Source of the DNA: a virus
Reading direction: 5' to 3' (one strand)
Virus record (IMG/VR): IMGVR_UViG_3300044971_002261
Span: 1 to 36,196 of that record
Length of the DNA: 36,196 nt
Shown here: one piece after another, positions 7,575 through 14,638 of the stretch
Layout of the letters: each line of letters begins with the position of its first letter
Position numbering within the stretch: position 1 is the stretch's first letter
Notes under the pieces: model-generated
The model's input: the letters and a program-made list of their open reading frames with translations, nothing else
What the model was told of the DNA's origin: nothing
Database searches by the model: none
Made by a program: the position numbers and the translations under genes

Positions 7575-8073
7575 GATGCCTCCTGATCGTCGTGCTCCAT
7601 CTTGGCGGCTGCCAAGAGGTGCACGAAGTCGCGCTCGGTCATGTTGAAGATGTCGTCAGGCAGGACACCCATTCGGAGCGATAGCGCGTAGACCGCCCGA
7701 AGGTAGGTGTCCTCTTTCAGTTTTTTTCGGCGTCCTCGATGTTCACCCCGCCGGTGTTCATCTCGGTGACGATGCGAACGAGCACGTCAGGATCGTACTC
7801 GTTCATCAGGTCTTTGCGCTCGACGCGGCCGAAGAGCTTGGCCCCGTGCTTGTCGCGCGCGCGCACCTGCACCGTCACCGCCATCGCCTCGAGGTCGAGG
7901 ATGGTCTTGTCCCCGTCCTGCTTGGCGAAAAGGAAGATCTCCCGGCGCTCGGCGAGGGTCATGTCCGGCCAGTAGTAGACCGAGATGCCCCACTCCGGCA
8001 CCGGGATTTCGACCAGCGTGTCGACCGAGCGCCGCTCCTGGAACTGCGCCCGCGCTGCCGCTTTCCAGTCCAT
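7550..8073 (-). CDS. Tail assembly chaperone, -1 frameshift product (G-T type fusion)
   Basis: Ribosomes that slip back one base at A_AAA_AAC (7726-7720) pass the stop at 7717-7719 and continue from 7720 for 56 more codons to TAA at 7550-7552. The product has 174 residues; coding is 8073-7720 then 7720-7550. The extension reads LKEDTYLRAVYALSLRMGVLPDD then MTERDFVHLLAAAKMEHDD, a helical domain like those of gpT-type extensions that bind the tape measure. The extension overlaps the tape measure start by 25 bases. It has no start of its own with a ribosome site, which supports expression by frameshift. Confidence 0.85.
7717..8073 (-). CDS. Tail assembly chaperone, short form (gpG-like)
   Basis: 118 residues ending NIEDAEKN. 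It contains a mixed alpha/beta domain with VEIPVPEWGISVYYWPDMTLAERREIFLFAK, a pattern common in siphovirus tail chaperones between the tube and the tape measure. Its ATG overlaps the tube stop by one base (TGATG). The last codons lie on the slippery run. In lambda the short form is made in large excess over the fusion, and both keep the tape measure soluble while the tube polymerises; the same is inferred here. Confidence 0.85.
   Translation of the reverse strand: MDWKAAARAQFQERRSVDTLVEIPVPEWGISVYYWPDMTLAERREIFLFAKQDGDKTILDLEAMAVTVQVRARDKHGAKLFGRVERKDLMNEYDPDVLVRIVTEMNTGGVNIEDAEKN
7720..7726 (-). promoter_or_regulatory. Programmed -1 frameshift slippery heptamer A_AAA_AAC
   Basis: On the minus strand GCC GAA AAA AAC TGA ends the short chaperone: seven A then C, giving A_AAA_AAC, one of the strongest known -1 slip sites in bacteria, with the zero-frame stop directly after it. 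The -1 frame stays open for 56 codons and runs into the tape measure start. I did not confirm a downstream pseudoknot. Confidence 0.88.
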
Positions 8074-8465
8074 CAGGAGGTCGCGACCGTGAGAGCGCCG
8101 TTGCCGAGGAAGTTAAACGTGATCTCGGTGATGGCACCGCGCTGCACGTTGCGGGTGATCTCCGTGATGAGCGCGTTGCCGCTGTAGCGGGTCGCACCCG
8201 CGCCGACGCCCTCGGGGGCGAGCACGAGCGAAACGTTCGCGCCCGGCACGAGGGCCACCTGACCGCTGGTGTCGGTCTCATCCCAGAACGCCGTGACCGA
8301 CCCCGTCCACGACTTGATCGCCGTGACGTTGTAGGTCTTGTCAAGGTCGCTCAGGGTGGTGTCCTCGGCGTACTCGGCCGATGCCGTGAAGCTGAAGCCC
8401 GTGACCTCGGCGACGGTGTTGGTGCCGACGCGGACGAGGCCTTCGCTGCCGTGATGGTTCGCCAT
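8073..8465 (-). CDS. Major tail tube protein
   Basis: 130 residues from ATG 8463-8465 with GGAGA upstream. Composition and strands (VGTNTVAEVTGFSFTASAEYAEDTTLSDLDKTYNV, SWTGSVTAFWDETD, ITEITRNVQRGAITEITFNFLGNGAL) match the beta-sandwich tube proteins of long-tailed phages, including the expected loop and C-terminal beta strand. It lies between the tail terminator and the chaperones, the standard slot. It polymerises around the tape measure to form the tail tube. Confidence 0.85.
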   Translation of the reverse strand: MANHHGSEGLVRVGTNTVAEVTGFSFTASAEYAEDTTLSDLDKTYNVTAIKSWTGSVTAFWDETDTSGQVALVPGANVSLVLAPEGVGAGATRYSGNALITEITRNVQRGAITEITFNFLGNGALTVATS

Positions 8466-8483
8466 TTCGATTGTCTCCTGTGG

Positions 8484-8927
8484 TTACTCTACGACCGACC
8501 CGGCATCGGTCTCGCTGGTCATGTAAAGGGTCCGGTACACCATGCGCGCCGCCCCGATCGGAGCGTCGCCGTCAAAACTCATCGTCAGCGCCGTGTCGGT
8601 CAGCTGGCAGTCCTTCACCAACCCGCCGAGCGTGTGGTCAGCCCCGATGGCGTTCTCGACATTGGCGCAGAGGTTGTCGAGACGGTCGTCCAGGTGCCGC
8701 GTGTCGCGCGAGACCACCTCGATCACGAGCTGCAGCTCGCGATGGTAGGTGCGCGGGTAGGTGAGCGTCGTGCCGGTCACGCTCTCGGAGTTGGCGTAGA
8801 CCAGCGCCGCAGCCAGCACGTCCGCCGGCAGGGGGTGCACCCGCGACGCAGAGACCGTCTGGGCGACCTCGGCCGCCTCAAGGATCTGCACGACCCGGTC
8901 GCGGATGGTGCGGCGGGCGTGGCTCAC
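8484..8927 (-). CDS. Tail terminator protein (gpU-like)
   Basis: 147 residues from GTG 8925-8927, coupled by GTGA to the head-tail joiner. It has an alpha-beta pattern with a first helix (TIRDRVVQILEAAEVAQTVSASRV), strands (RELQLVIEVVSR) and a helix (HLDDRLDNLCANVENAIG), as in gpU-like terminators that cap the tail tube and meet the head connector. Position immediately before the tube gene supports this. Sequence similarity in the family is low, so the name rests on pattern plus order. Confidence 0.7.
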   Translation of the reverse strand: MSHARRTIRDRVVQILEAAEVAQTVSASRVHPLPADVLAAALVYANSESVTGTTLTYPRTYHRELQLVIEVVSRDTRHLDDRLDNLCANVENAIGADHTLGGLVKDCQLTDTALTMSFDGDAPIGAARMVYRTLYMTSETDAGSVVE

Positions 8928-9328
8928 GCGGCCTCCTGCAGGAGGTACATATTCGACTCGGTGACGAGGTTGTCGCCGGCCTCGGTCTCGATGTTCGCGG
9001 GCTCGTCGAAGTCGAGGTCGAGGTCAACCTCGATGCGCAGCACCGTCATCCCGGTGCCGTCGGGCTGGAAGCCTCGCACGGTGTAGCCGCGGCCGTCGAT
9101 GAAGAGCGCGTCGCCGTGCCCGACCCGGCAGGGCATCGAGGCCGTCGAGACGGTGAACGTCGGCAGGCTGGATTCGACGTCAGCATCGGCCACGCCGACG
9201 GCCACGAAGGGTGCGTCGAAGATGCCGATGATGTCGTACACCCGGCCGGCGCGCCGGTACCGCGCGCGGCTGCCCCAGTCGGACAGCGACAGCATCGACA
9301 GCCGGTCGGCTTCGGTCTCAACGGCCAT
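8924..9328 (-). CDS. Head-tail joining protein (gpFII / Phage_attach-like)
   Basis: 134 residues. The segment YDIIGIFDAPFVAVGVADADVESSLPTFTVSTASM...GHGDALFIDGRGYTVRGFQPDGTGMTVLRIEVDL follows the small beta-barrel pattern of lambda gpFII-type joiners. The C-terminal 28 residues (EPANIETEAGDNLVTESNMYLLQEAA) add an acidic tail related to the insert in the hub-like protein at 4583-5272. It sits between capsid-side genes and the tail terminator. The ATG is good; its upstream neighbour is the methyltransferase, whose stop overlaps it. Confidence 0.65.
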   Translation of the reverse strand: MAVETEADRLSMLSLSDWGSRARYRRAGRVYDIIGIFDAPFVAVGVADADVESSLPTFTVSTASMPCRVGHGDALFIDGRGYTVRGFQPDGTGMTVLRIEVDLDLDFDEPANIETEAGDNLVTESNMYLLQEAA

Positions 9329-9863
9329 AGGTCACCCGCCACATCTCGGAGGTGGAAGTCTTGCCGACCCACTCGACGCGGCCGGAAAGGGTCGTCTTGA
9401 AGAGGTGCTGCCACTCGTGATACGGCCGCGCCGCGGGGTGCATCTCGACCCCGTTCCACTTCGAAGAGTAATCGGCGGCGGCCAAGAGCAGCGTCTTCGC
9501 CGTCACCCGCTCGAGCTCCAAGAGCCCAGGCACGATGTCGACCTCGAGCAGATGCTCCAGCACGTCGATGCAGGTGACGTGGTCGAACTGGCCATCCTTG
9601 AACGGCAGCGCGTGGATCTGCCCCTCGACGACGTTGCCGCCGCAGAGCTCGGGCACCGCTTCGGCACCCATCACCGGGGAAAGACCGAGGCGATCAGCCT
9701 CGCGCAGCAGCTCGCCGCGGCCGCAGCCGACGTCGAGGAATGACCCCTTGAGGCCGTAGAGCGCAGCCGTCACCGGCCGCAGACGCTCGTCGTAGCAGCG
9801 GTAATTGGCATCCGTCGTGTAGACGTGCCGGTATTTGGCGATTTCAGCGAGCCGGGCGTCCAC
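9318..9863 (-). CDS. Class I SAM-dependent methyltransferase
   Basis: 181 residues from GTG 9861-9863. Motif I is SFLDVGCGRGELLREADRLG (about 40-59), followed by an acidic MGAEA strand end, PFKDGQFDHVTCIDVLEHL (motif IV region, about 87-105) and PGLLELERVTAKTLLLAAADYSSKW. This is the Rossmann fold of small-molecule or protein methyltransferases; no DNA-methylase DPPY/NPPF motif is visible. It is embedded in the head-tail module, which is unusual. Together with the gene at 10034-10561 it may modify a virion protein or a surface sugar (inference). Substrate unknown. Confidence 0.8.
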   Translation of the reverse strand: MDARLAEIAKYRHVYTTDANYRCYDERLRPVTAALYGLKGSFLDVGCGRGELLREADRLGLSPVMGAEAVPELCGGNVVEGQIHALPFKDGQFDHVTCIDVLEHLLEVDIVPGLLELERVTAKTLLLAAADYSSKWNGVEMHPAARPYHEWQHLFKTTLSGRVEWVGKTSTSEMWRVTYGR

Positions 9864-10044
9864 GCTTCACCTTGGCCGCGTCGGCCGCCGGTTCTGCAGC
9901 CGCCACCACCTCGGGCTCGGCGTATGGCTTGGCGAAGCCGCGCATCACCATCCAGCCGGCGAAGTTGGCGTCGACCGAATACACCCGGCCGACCTCGAGC
10001 GAGGTGCCGCGATAGGCTCGGCCGCGAAGGATCTCAATTTTCAT
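9844..10044 (-). CDS. Small conserved phage protein of the head-tail region
   Basis: 66 residues. A compact N-terminal part (MKIEILRGRAYRGTSLEVGRVYSVDANFAGWMVMRGFAKPY) is followed by an Ala/Glu-rich and then basic tail (KVKRGRPAR). Short proteins of this style are common next to capsid and connector genes in proteobacterial siphophages, but no function is known to me. The ATG lies inside the end of the upstream gene and the stop lies inside the methyltransferase start, so expression is coupled. Confidence 0.65.
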   Translation of the reverse strand: MKIEILRGRAYRGTSLEVGRVYSVDANFAGWMVMRGFAKPYAEPEVVAAAEPAADAAKVKRGRPAR

Positions 10045-10561
10045 AGGAGCGGAACACCTTGGTCAGATACCCAGACGGCGCGGAGACAATCTCCGGCCGC
10101 GCCATATAATCGCGCACTTGCTGCCACGCCGTCGAGGCCGTCACCCCGAGCTCGAGGCCGCGGAAGCCCGGCGGGCTGTGCCAATACCGGCGCGATTCCG
10201 TGTACGCATCGCAGCCGCAGACGATGATCTCGTCGCAGCCCAGGAAGTCCGCAATCCAGACCGCCGTGCCACCGCTAAAGCCGAAGTCGGGGACGATGCC
10301 CGACCAGATGTCGGCGAGATCCTTGTGGTGGGTCACGAGCGGGATGCCGTGACCCTGCAGGATCGGCGCAATCTCGCGGTCCTGGAAGACGATGTAGTCG
10401 AGGCTGAGAAGCAAAGCGTGCTGGTTCACACCGATCCAGAGACCGGTGGCACCGACCCGCGGACGCACCGCACGCAGGTCGCTTAAAAGGGTGGGGCCGC
10501 CACCAAGGACGACTGCTCGTCGCCCCTGATGACGGCCCCTGATCGCCGCGAGGTCGATCAC
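10034..10561 (-). CDS. MptE-like / DUF115-type Rossmann protein
   Basis: 175 residues from GTG 10559-10561, two bases after the capsid stop. RRAVVLGGGPTLLSDLRAV is the nucleotide-binding start of the MptE-like (DUF115) and sialyltransferase-related group, followed by GVNQHALLLSLDYIVFQD, VPDFGFSGGTAVWIADFLGCDEIIVCGCDAY and a C-terminal GYLTKVFR. Members include pterin pyrophosphokinases and glycosyltransferase-associated proteins. With the neighbouring methyltransferase it could form a modification pair. An upstream extension to 10705 is a shadow of the capsid gene. Confidence 0.65.
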   Translation of the reverse strand: MIDLAAIRGRHQGRRAVVLGGGPTLLSDLRAVRPRVGATGLWIGVNQHALLLSLDYIVFQDREIAPILQGHGIPLVTHHKDLADIWSGIVPDFGFSGGTAVWIADFLGCDEIIVCGCDAYTESRRYWHSPPGFRGLELGVTASTAWQQVRDYMARPEIVSAPSGYLTKVFRSYEN

Positions 10562-10563
10562 GC

Positions 10564-11847
10564 TCAGGTCGTGATGATCTCGTTGCACTCCGCGAACGAC
10601 TCGGGGTACCGGACCGCGAAGTCGCAGTCGTGGAACGCCGTGACGCGCACGGTGGCCGCGTTCGAGCCGGTGTACGGGTCGACCAGCAGGTCGATGCCGC
10701 TCCACTGCCCGATGAGCAGGTCGCTCCAGACGCCGAAGATCAGCGCCGAGAGGTTCGTGCCCGTGCCCTTCGTCAGGTTCGACGGGACCTGCTGCGACAC
10801 CACCAGACGCTCGCCGTAGAGGTTGTCGAACGGCGGCTGGAGGATGAAGTTGCCTTCGATGCCCGAGGTCTGACGCGGGGTGCGCGCCAGGCGGCTCTTG
10901 ACCTGCGCGTTCGTGAGGAACGCGGCAGCGCCCGTGCGGGCGTTGTCGATCTCCACCTCACGCACGAGGTCGACCACCATCTGCCAGGTCGGGACCGCGC
11001 CGTTGGTGGCGAGGGTGACCGAGCCGATGCCGGACGTGTTGAGCACGCCGGTCGGGCGGTTGGTGCCCGAGCCGGAGATCGCGGCGTTGTCCATCGCGAC
11101 CGCGATCGTGGTCGCAAGGTCGTTGCGGATCAGCGTCTCGATGTCGAGCGAGGACTGCAGCATCAAGCGGCGGCTGAAGTCGACGTAACCCGCAAGGGTC
11201 TTCGGCGACAGCGTGACCTGGCCGAAGCTCGGGGTGTTCGTCGACTCCGACGGGGCGCTGTTCTCGGCGACCCAGGCGACGCTCGACGGAGCCGTCTTCT
11301 TCGGGATGGCGACGTTGCCCTGGAGGCCCGTGAGGAAGGTCGCGCCGAGCTCGTTGAGCACCATGCGGGAGCGGAGCACGTCGATGAACGACCCGGCGAG
11401 CAGGTCGGTCGCGACGAGGTTGCCGCCCTTCGCGGTACCCGTGCCGGTGCCCGTCAGGATGTCGCGCTTCATCAGCACGTCCATCGGGACCGTGATGCCG
11501 CGCGAGACGCGGCCTTCCTTGGCGGCAGCCGCCTCGGAAGCCTCGAACTCGAAGCGGGCGGCGGCGACGGCCGCCTTGTCGGTCGGGTTCGCCATCGCGC
11601 GGATCGCCCGCACGAAGCTGAACTGACCCTTCTCCTTCTCGGTCATGCCGATCTCGGCGGTGGCGAGCGGCTTGCTGCCCACCTTGTCGAGAAGGGCACC
11701 GCGGAACTGCTCGAGGCTCGCACCGTCACGCACGGCGGTCTCGGCGAAGTCGCGCTGGTTGTGGCGCGTGCCGAGCTCGAGGATGGCCGAGACGCGGCTG
11801 CGCTCGGCGGCGGCCGGGTCGGCCGCGGGGACGTTCTGATCGGACAT
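10564..11847 (-). CDS. Major capsid protein, internal-start product of the fusion gene
   Basis: An in-frame ATG at 11845-11847 (residue 245 of the fusion, MSDQNVPAAD) is preceded by AAGGAG at 11857-11862 with a 9-base spacer, a near-ideal ribosome site in the middle of a gene. The product is 427 residues: delta domain plus HK97 capsid, close to a free-standing capsid precursor. It would let the phage make many capsid subunits and few protease fusions, as lambda does with C and Nu3. The alternative is that all capsid comes from cleavage of the fusion. Confidence 0.65.
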   Translation of the reverse strand: MSDQNVPAADPAAAERSRVSAILELGTRHNQRDFAETAVRDGASLEQFRGALLDKVGSKPLATAEIGMTEKEKGQFSFVRAIRAMANPTDKAAVAAARFEFEASEAAAAKEGRVSRGITVPMDVLMKRDILTGTGTGTAKGGNLVATDLLAGSFIDVLRSRMVLNELGATFLTGLQGNVAIPKKTAPSSVAWVAENSAPSESTNTPSFGQVTLSPKTLAGYVDFSRRLMLQSSLDIETLIRNDLATTIAVAMDNAAISGSGTNRPTGVLNTSGIGSVTLATNGAVPTWQMVVDLVREVEIDNARTGAAAFLTNAQVKSRLARTPRQTSGIEGNFILQPPFDNLYGERLVVSQQVPSNLTKGTGTNLSALIFGVWSDLLIGQWSGIDLLVDPYTGSNAATVRVTAFHDCDFAVRYPESFAECNEIITT

Positions 11848-12579
11848 GGTCTTGGACTCCTTGGGGGAAGTGGTGGAGATCGTGGATGCTTCCAGCGCGC
11901 GCCCGACGCCGACGCTCATGTCGGCGGGTATGGACACGATGCTGATTTCGAGCGGCGTCCAGCTCGTCGCGCGGTAGACCTCCCGGCCATCCCGCACACC
12001 GTCCAGAACCATCTCGTCGATGATGTAACCGACGGACACCGACGAGCGGATACCGTCCTTCACATCAGCCAGGATTTCCTCGGCTCGCGCGGTTTTCCCA
12101 AACCGCACGACGGCCCGGGCCACCCGGTCCGCTCCGAGGGAGATCGATTCGACCACGCCGATCTGCTCGGTCGGGTCATGTTCGAGCAGCAGCGGGGCGC
12201 GCCCGCTGCCGATGAAGCTTGCGTTGAGGGCGCGCGCGGTGTGGTCGAGCACCTCGATGCCCCAGCCGCGGTCGACCTCGGCCTCGCTGCTGAAGGCCAG
12301 CGCCACCCGGCGCACATCGGCGTCGGAGGGCTGCAGCTCGATGGTGCCGGTGCGGAACATCCGCGCGGACGGACCCTTGCGCACGCCCTCAGCGGGGATG
12401 GCGGGCTCGGCCTCGGCGCTCCGCTCGGCTTCAGCCTCCTCGGCGGCAGGCGCGTCCGGCGCGGCCTCCTCGGCCACGTCCTCGCTCTCCTGCTCTGCGC
12501 TCTCCTTCGAGAAGACGATGGTCACGGTGGACTCGTCCTCGGTCATGGAGATGATGCTGCGTTTTTCGATGGTGTCCAT
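10564..12579 (-). CDS. Fused prohead protease-major capsid protein (HK97 fold)
   Basis: 671 residues from ATG 12577-12579 with AGGAG upstream (a longer frame starts at 12618 but lacks a site). Residues 13-70 are acidic and low complexity. Residues about 75-225 are a U35-type prohead protease: H134 in LLLEHD, S182 in SSVSVGY, and E211 in PLEISIVSIPA. From residue 245 a helical delta-like segment (RVSAILELGTRHNQRDFAETAVRDG) leads into the HK97-fold capsid (TDLLAGSFIDVLRSRMVLNELGAT, SFGQVTLSPKTLAGYVDFSRRLMLQ, AISGSGTNRPTGVLN, LLIGQWSGIDLLVDPYT). The protease presumably cuts the scaffold during maturation. Confidence 0.93.
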   Translation of the reverse strand: MDTIEKRSIISMTEDESTVTIVFSKESAEQESEDVAEEAAPDAPAAEEAEAERSAEAEPAIPAEGVRKGPSARMFRTGTIELQPSDADVRRVALAFSSEAEVDRGWGIEVLDHTARALNASFIGSGRAPLLLEHDPTEQIGVVESISLGADRVARAVVRFGKTARAEEILADVKDGIRSSVSVGYIIDEMVLDGVRDGREVYRATSWTPLEISIVSIPADMSVGVGRALEASTISTTSPKESKTMSDQNVPAADPAAAERSRVSAILELGTRHNQRDFAETAVRDGASLEQFRGALLDKVGSKPLATAEIGMTEKEKGQFSFVRAIRAMANPTDKAAVAAARFEFEASEAAAAKEGRVSRGITVPMDVLMKRDILTGTGTGTAKGGNLVATDLLAGSFIDVLRSRMVLNELGATFLTGLQGNVAIPKKTAPSSVAWVAENSAPSESTNTPSFGQVTLSPKTLAGYVDFSRRLMLQSSLDIETLIRNDLATTIAVAMDNAAISGSGTNRPTGVLNTSGIGSVTLATNGAVPTWQMVVDLVREVEIDNARTGAAAFLTNAQVKSRLARTPRQTSGIEGNFILQPPFDNLYGERLVVSQQVPSNLTKGTGTNLSALIFGVWSDLLIGQWSGIDLLVDPYTGSNAATVRVTAFHDCDFAVRYPESFAECNEIITT
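11857..11862 (-). promoter_or_regulatory. Internal Shine-Dalgarno site inside the protease-capsid gene
   Basis: AAGGAG on the minus strand, nine bases before the in-frame ATG 11845-11847. It marks the boundary between the protease and capsid domains, exactly where a separate gene would start in unfused relatives. Confidence 0.65.
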
Positions 12580-12634
12580 CTTGCCGCTCCTTCTATCGGG
12601 GCAGTTTGGAAAATGCAAAACATTCCCGGCCGGG

Positions 12635-12826
12635 CTACTTCCAGGTGCCGGAAACCTTGATGAACGGGGTGGCGACCTTCCACGTCCCGGCGACCTTGAT
12701 GTGGGTCGTGGCCTCCTTCCAGGTGCCCGAGACCTTGATCCAGAGCTTCGACGCCGTCGCGGCGAGGAAATCCCACGCCGACGTCGAGAACGCCGAGGTG
12801 GAGAAAGCGGAAGACGAGAAACTCAC
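12635..12826 (-). CDS. Small protein with three IKVSGTWK-type repeats
   Basis: 63 residues. The N-terminal part is a Ser/Ala/Phe-rich stretch (SSSAFSTSAFSTSAWDF); residues about 29-63 hold three repeats of about 14 residues: IKVSGTWKEATT, IKVAGTWKVATP, IKVSGTWK. Such GTWK repeats occur in small phage structural proteins, but no function is known to me. The start overlaps the upstream stop (ATGA), and the capsid fusion begins about 55 bases downstream. A beta-rich decoration or tail-associated peptide is possible. Confidence 0.65.
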   Translation of the reverse strand: MSFSSSAFSTSAFSTSAWDFLAATASKLWIKVSGTWKEATTHIKVAGTWKVATPFIKVSGTWK

Positions 12827-13182
12827 GGCGTGCCGCGCCAGAGGTCGCCAGACGCGCCGGCACCGTAGACGGTAGCCGAGTTCATCTTCATCACGTTGAC
12901 GAGCAGCTCGGCCTCGACGACGAGCTCGCGCAGGTCGATGGGGTCAGCGCCAGAGGCCGTTGCTCGCAGCACCAGATCGCCGAGCGTGTCAGTGTGCGAG
13001 CTCGTGAGCGCGATGTTGTACCACCCGTTGCCGCGCTCGGTGACGGTCGGCGAGATGCTCGAGAAGGCCGCGCCGTTCTTGGAAAGCGACACCGAAAGCG
13101 TCGCCCCGGCAAGGCCGGTGACGTGGTCGGTCGAGTCGGTCAGGAAGACCATCAGATTGCGTGCGGTGCTCTGCTTGACCAT
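12823..13182 (-). CDS. Beta-rich phage structural protein, unknown function
   Basis: 119 residues. TARNLMVFLTDSTDHVTGLAGATLSVSLSKNGAAFSSISPTVTERGNGWYNIALTSSHTDTLGDLVLRATA resembles an Ig-like or BppU-like domain; a similar layout occurs in the gene at 17105-17449. The C-terminal 45 residues are helical and end GASGDLWRGTP. It lies within the accessory block between capsid and portal. A decoration or fibre-anchoring role is plausible but unproven. Confidence 0.65.
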   Translation of the reverse strand: MVKQSTARNLMVFLTDSTDHVTGLAGATLSVSLSKNGAAFSSISPTVTERGNGWYNIALTSSHTDTLGDLVLRATASGADPIDLRELVVEAELLVNVMKMNSATVYGAGASGDLWRGTP

Positions 13183-13185
13183 GCG

Positions 13186-14454
13186 TTACATCCTGTTGAC
13201 GACGCGGGACTTCGAGTAGGTGTTGCCGCCGCTCGGTGCGGCCGGGGGCGGGTAGTAGAGGATCGTCGCCTCGATGTCGTAATTGTGAAACGTCGACGAC
13301 GCCCCAAGCAGCGGGAACTCGCCCGTCGCGGAGGTTCGACCAGACACCAGCGCCAAGCCTTGACCAGGCTTGACCACGATGCCCGAGCCCGATGCGGCTT
13401 GAAACATCAGGCATTCGTCCATCGTCGAGGACTGGAACCCGATGGCGTTGCTGATGCCGACGTCGGGAAAGACGTTCGTGTAGGTCTTTCGGCTGAACAC
13501 CGCGGCGTTGAGGTTGACGCGCAACCACGCCGCAACGCTAGCGCCTGCGCCGGCGAATTCGTTTCCATGCGAGGTGTAGTAGTCCGACTGCCATTCGCCC
13601 GGCAAGCGAATCTGCAACGGCCCGCTCGTTACCTTTAGGCTACTCGGAGCGGTCTTCGACGTGTCGGGGCTTATAGGCGTGACGGCATCGCCGTCAAGCG
13701 CGATACCGTCCATCCGGCAAAGGCGCAGCGGCGGCGTAAGGGTCGCCTCGCCGTCCATCGGCAAGAACATCAATTTGACCGCGAGCGTAACGCCCGAGCC
13801 GCTTCCGTTCATGATGGCGTACAGCGCCCCGCCGATCGTACGGTCGGTGCCGACATCGGTCGAGCGGCAGACGTAGGTCGCGCCCGTCGCCGTGTTCGTG
13901 ACCACCGCCGAGACGATCATCGAATGCGGCAGGCCGAACACCTCCTGGACGAGTGCGATGCCCTCGCCGGCGCGGAGGATGATGGGCTCTACGTCCACGC
14001 TCTCTCCGCCGCGCCAAACATCCGAGAAGTGCGACTTCTGGTGCGTGACTAGGGAGCCGCCGTAGGTGCGGCTGCCCAAGCCTGTCGCCGTCTGCGTCGA
14101 AAAGTTCGGCGTGTCGTTGATGCGCCGGAACAGCGCCGTCGTGGTCACGCTGTTCGGGTTGTTGACCACCGTCACCTGCGAAGGCAGCGCGGAGTCTGCC
14201 GTGTCCATCCTGATCGGCGTGACCGTATCGCCGCCCGTGACGGCGCTCACGCGATACAGGCCGAAAAGACCAGAGCGGCCGGTCGCGGTAGCGCCAGAGG
14301 AAAACGCAGACGACGGCGCAGCCGGAGACACGCGCAACGACACCACCTCGAAGTAGGCGCGCTCGTCGGTCGCCGTGTTCTCGATGGCGAGCAGCGCGTC
14401 CTCGAGCGGCCGCACGTCCACCGCGTTCATCCGCAGGTAGTAGGTTTCAGGCAT
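13186..14454 (-). CDS. Two-domain beta-rich structural protein (tandem internal duplication)
   Basis: 422 residues. Two halves share a pattern: about 70-165 has GGDTVTPIRMDTADSALPSQVTV...VEPIILRAGEGIALVQ, and about 255-390 has DGDAVTPISPDTSKTAPSSLKVT...GIVVKPGQGLALVSG. The protein at 14639-15160 carries one copy of the same unit (GGTAVTPVKHDTNSSALNANT...VEPVVCRATQGLQLFH). This implies duplication of a roughly 170-residue beta domain. The role is unknown; position and composition suggest a virion surface protein. It is preceded by the small zinc-ribbon gene with a short overlap. Confidence 0.7.
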   Translation of the reverse strand: MPETYYLRMNAVDVRPLEDALLAIENTATDERAYFEVVSLRVSPAAPSSAFSSGATATGRSGLFGLYRVSAVTGGDTVTPIRMDTADSALPSQVTVVNNPNSVTTTALFRRINDTPNFSTQTATGLGSRTYGGSLVTHQKSHFSDVWRGGESVDVEPIILRAGEGIALVQEVFGLPHSMIVSAVVTNTATGATYVCRSTDVGTDRTIGGALYAIMNGSGSGVTLAVKLMFLPMDGEATLTPPLRLCRMDGIALDGDAVTPISPDTSKTAPSSLKVTSGPLQIRLPGEWQSDYYTSHGNEFAGAGASVAAWLRVNLNAAVFSRKTYTNVFPDVGISNAIGFQSSTMDECLMFQAASGSGIVVKPGQGLALVSGRTSATGEFPLLGASSTFHNYDIEATILYYPPPAAPSGGNTYSKSRVVNRM

Positions 14455-14635
14455 CGGGCGGGGTCTCCGTCACGACCTCGAAGCGCGTGTAGCGCCCTTG
14501 CACCTTGCACGATGGGCAGGTGATCGGCGGGGAATACCCGCCGACCCCGCCGTTCAAGTCGTGCGAGATGCGGTCGGCGAGCTCCTGCTCGACCTCCCAC
14601 TCATGGCCGCAGGTCTTGTGCCGCAGCGTCGCCAT
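14447..14635 (-). CDS. Small zinc-ribbon-like protein
   Basis: 62 residues. HKTCGHEWEVE supplies Cys/His and ITCPSCKVQGRY a CxxC knuckle, a minimal zinc-ribbon arrangement, followed by an acidic tail. It lies between two paralogous beta-rich structural genes. A structural zinc site or nucleic acid contact is possible; function unknown. Confidence 0.6.
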   Translation of the reverse strand: MATLRHKTCGHEWEVEQELADRISHDLNGGVGGYSPPITCPSCKVQGRYTRFEVVTETPPDA

Positions 14636-14638
14636 GAA

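Noticed and set aside
10630-12660. 676-codon open frame on the plus strand opposite the capsid gene
   Set aside because: It is antisense to a clear protease-capsid gene, has Arg/Gly/Asp-rich composition typical of GC-rich shadow frames and no ribosome site.
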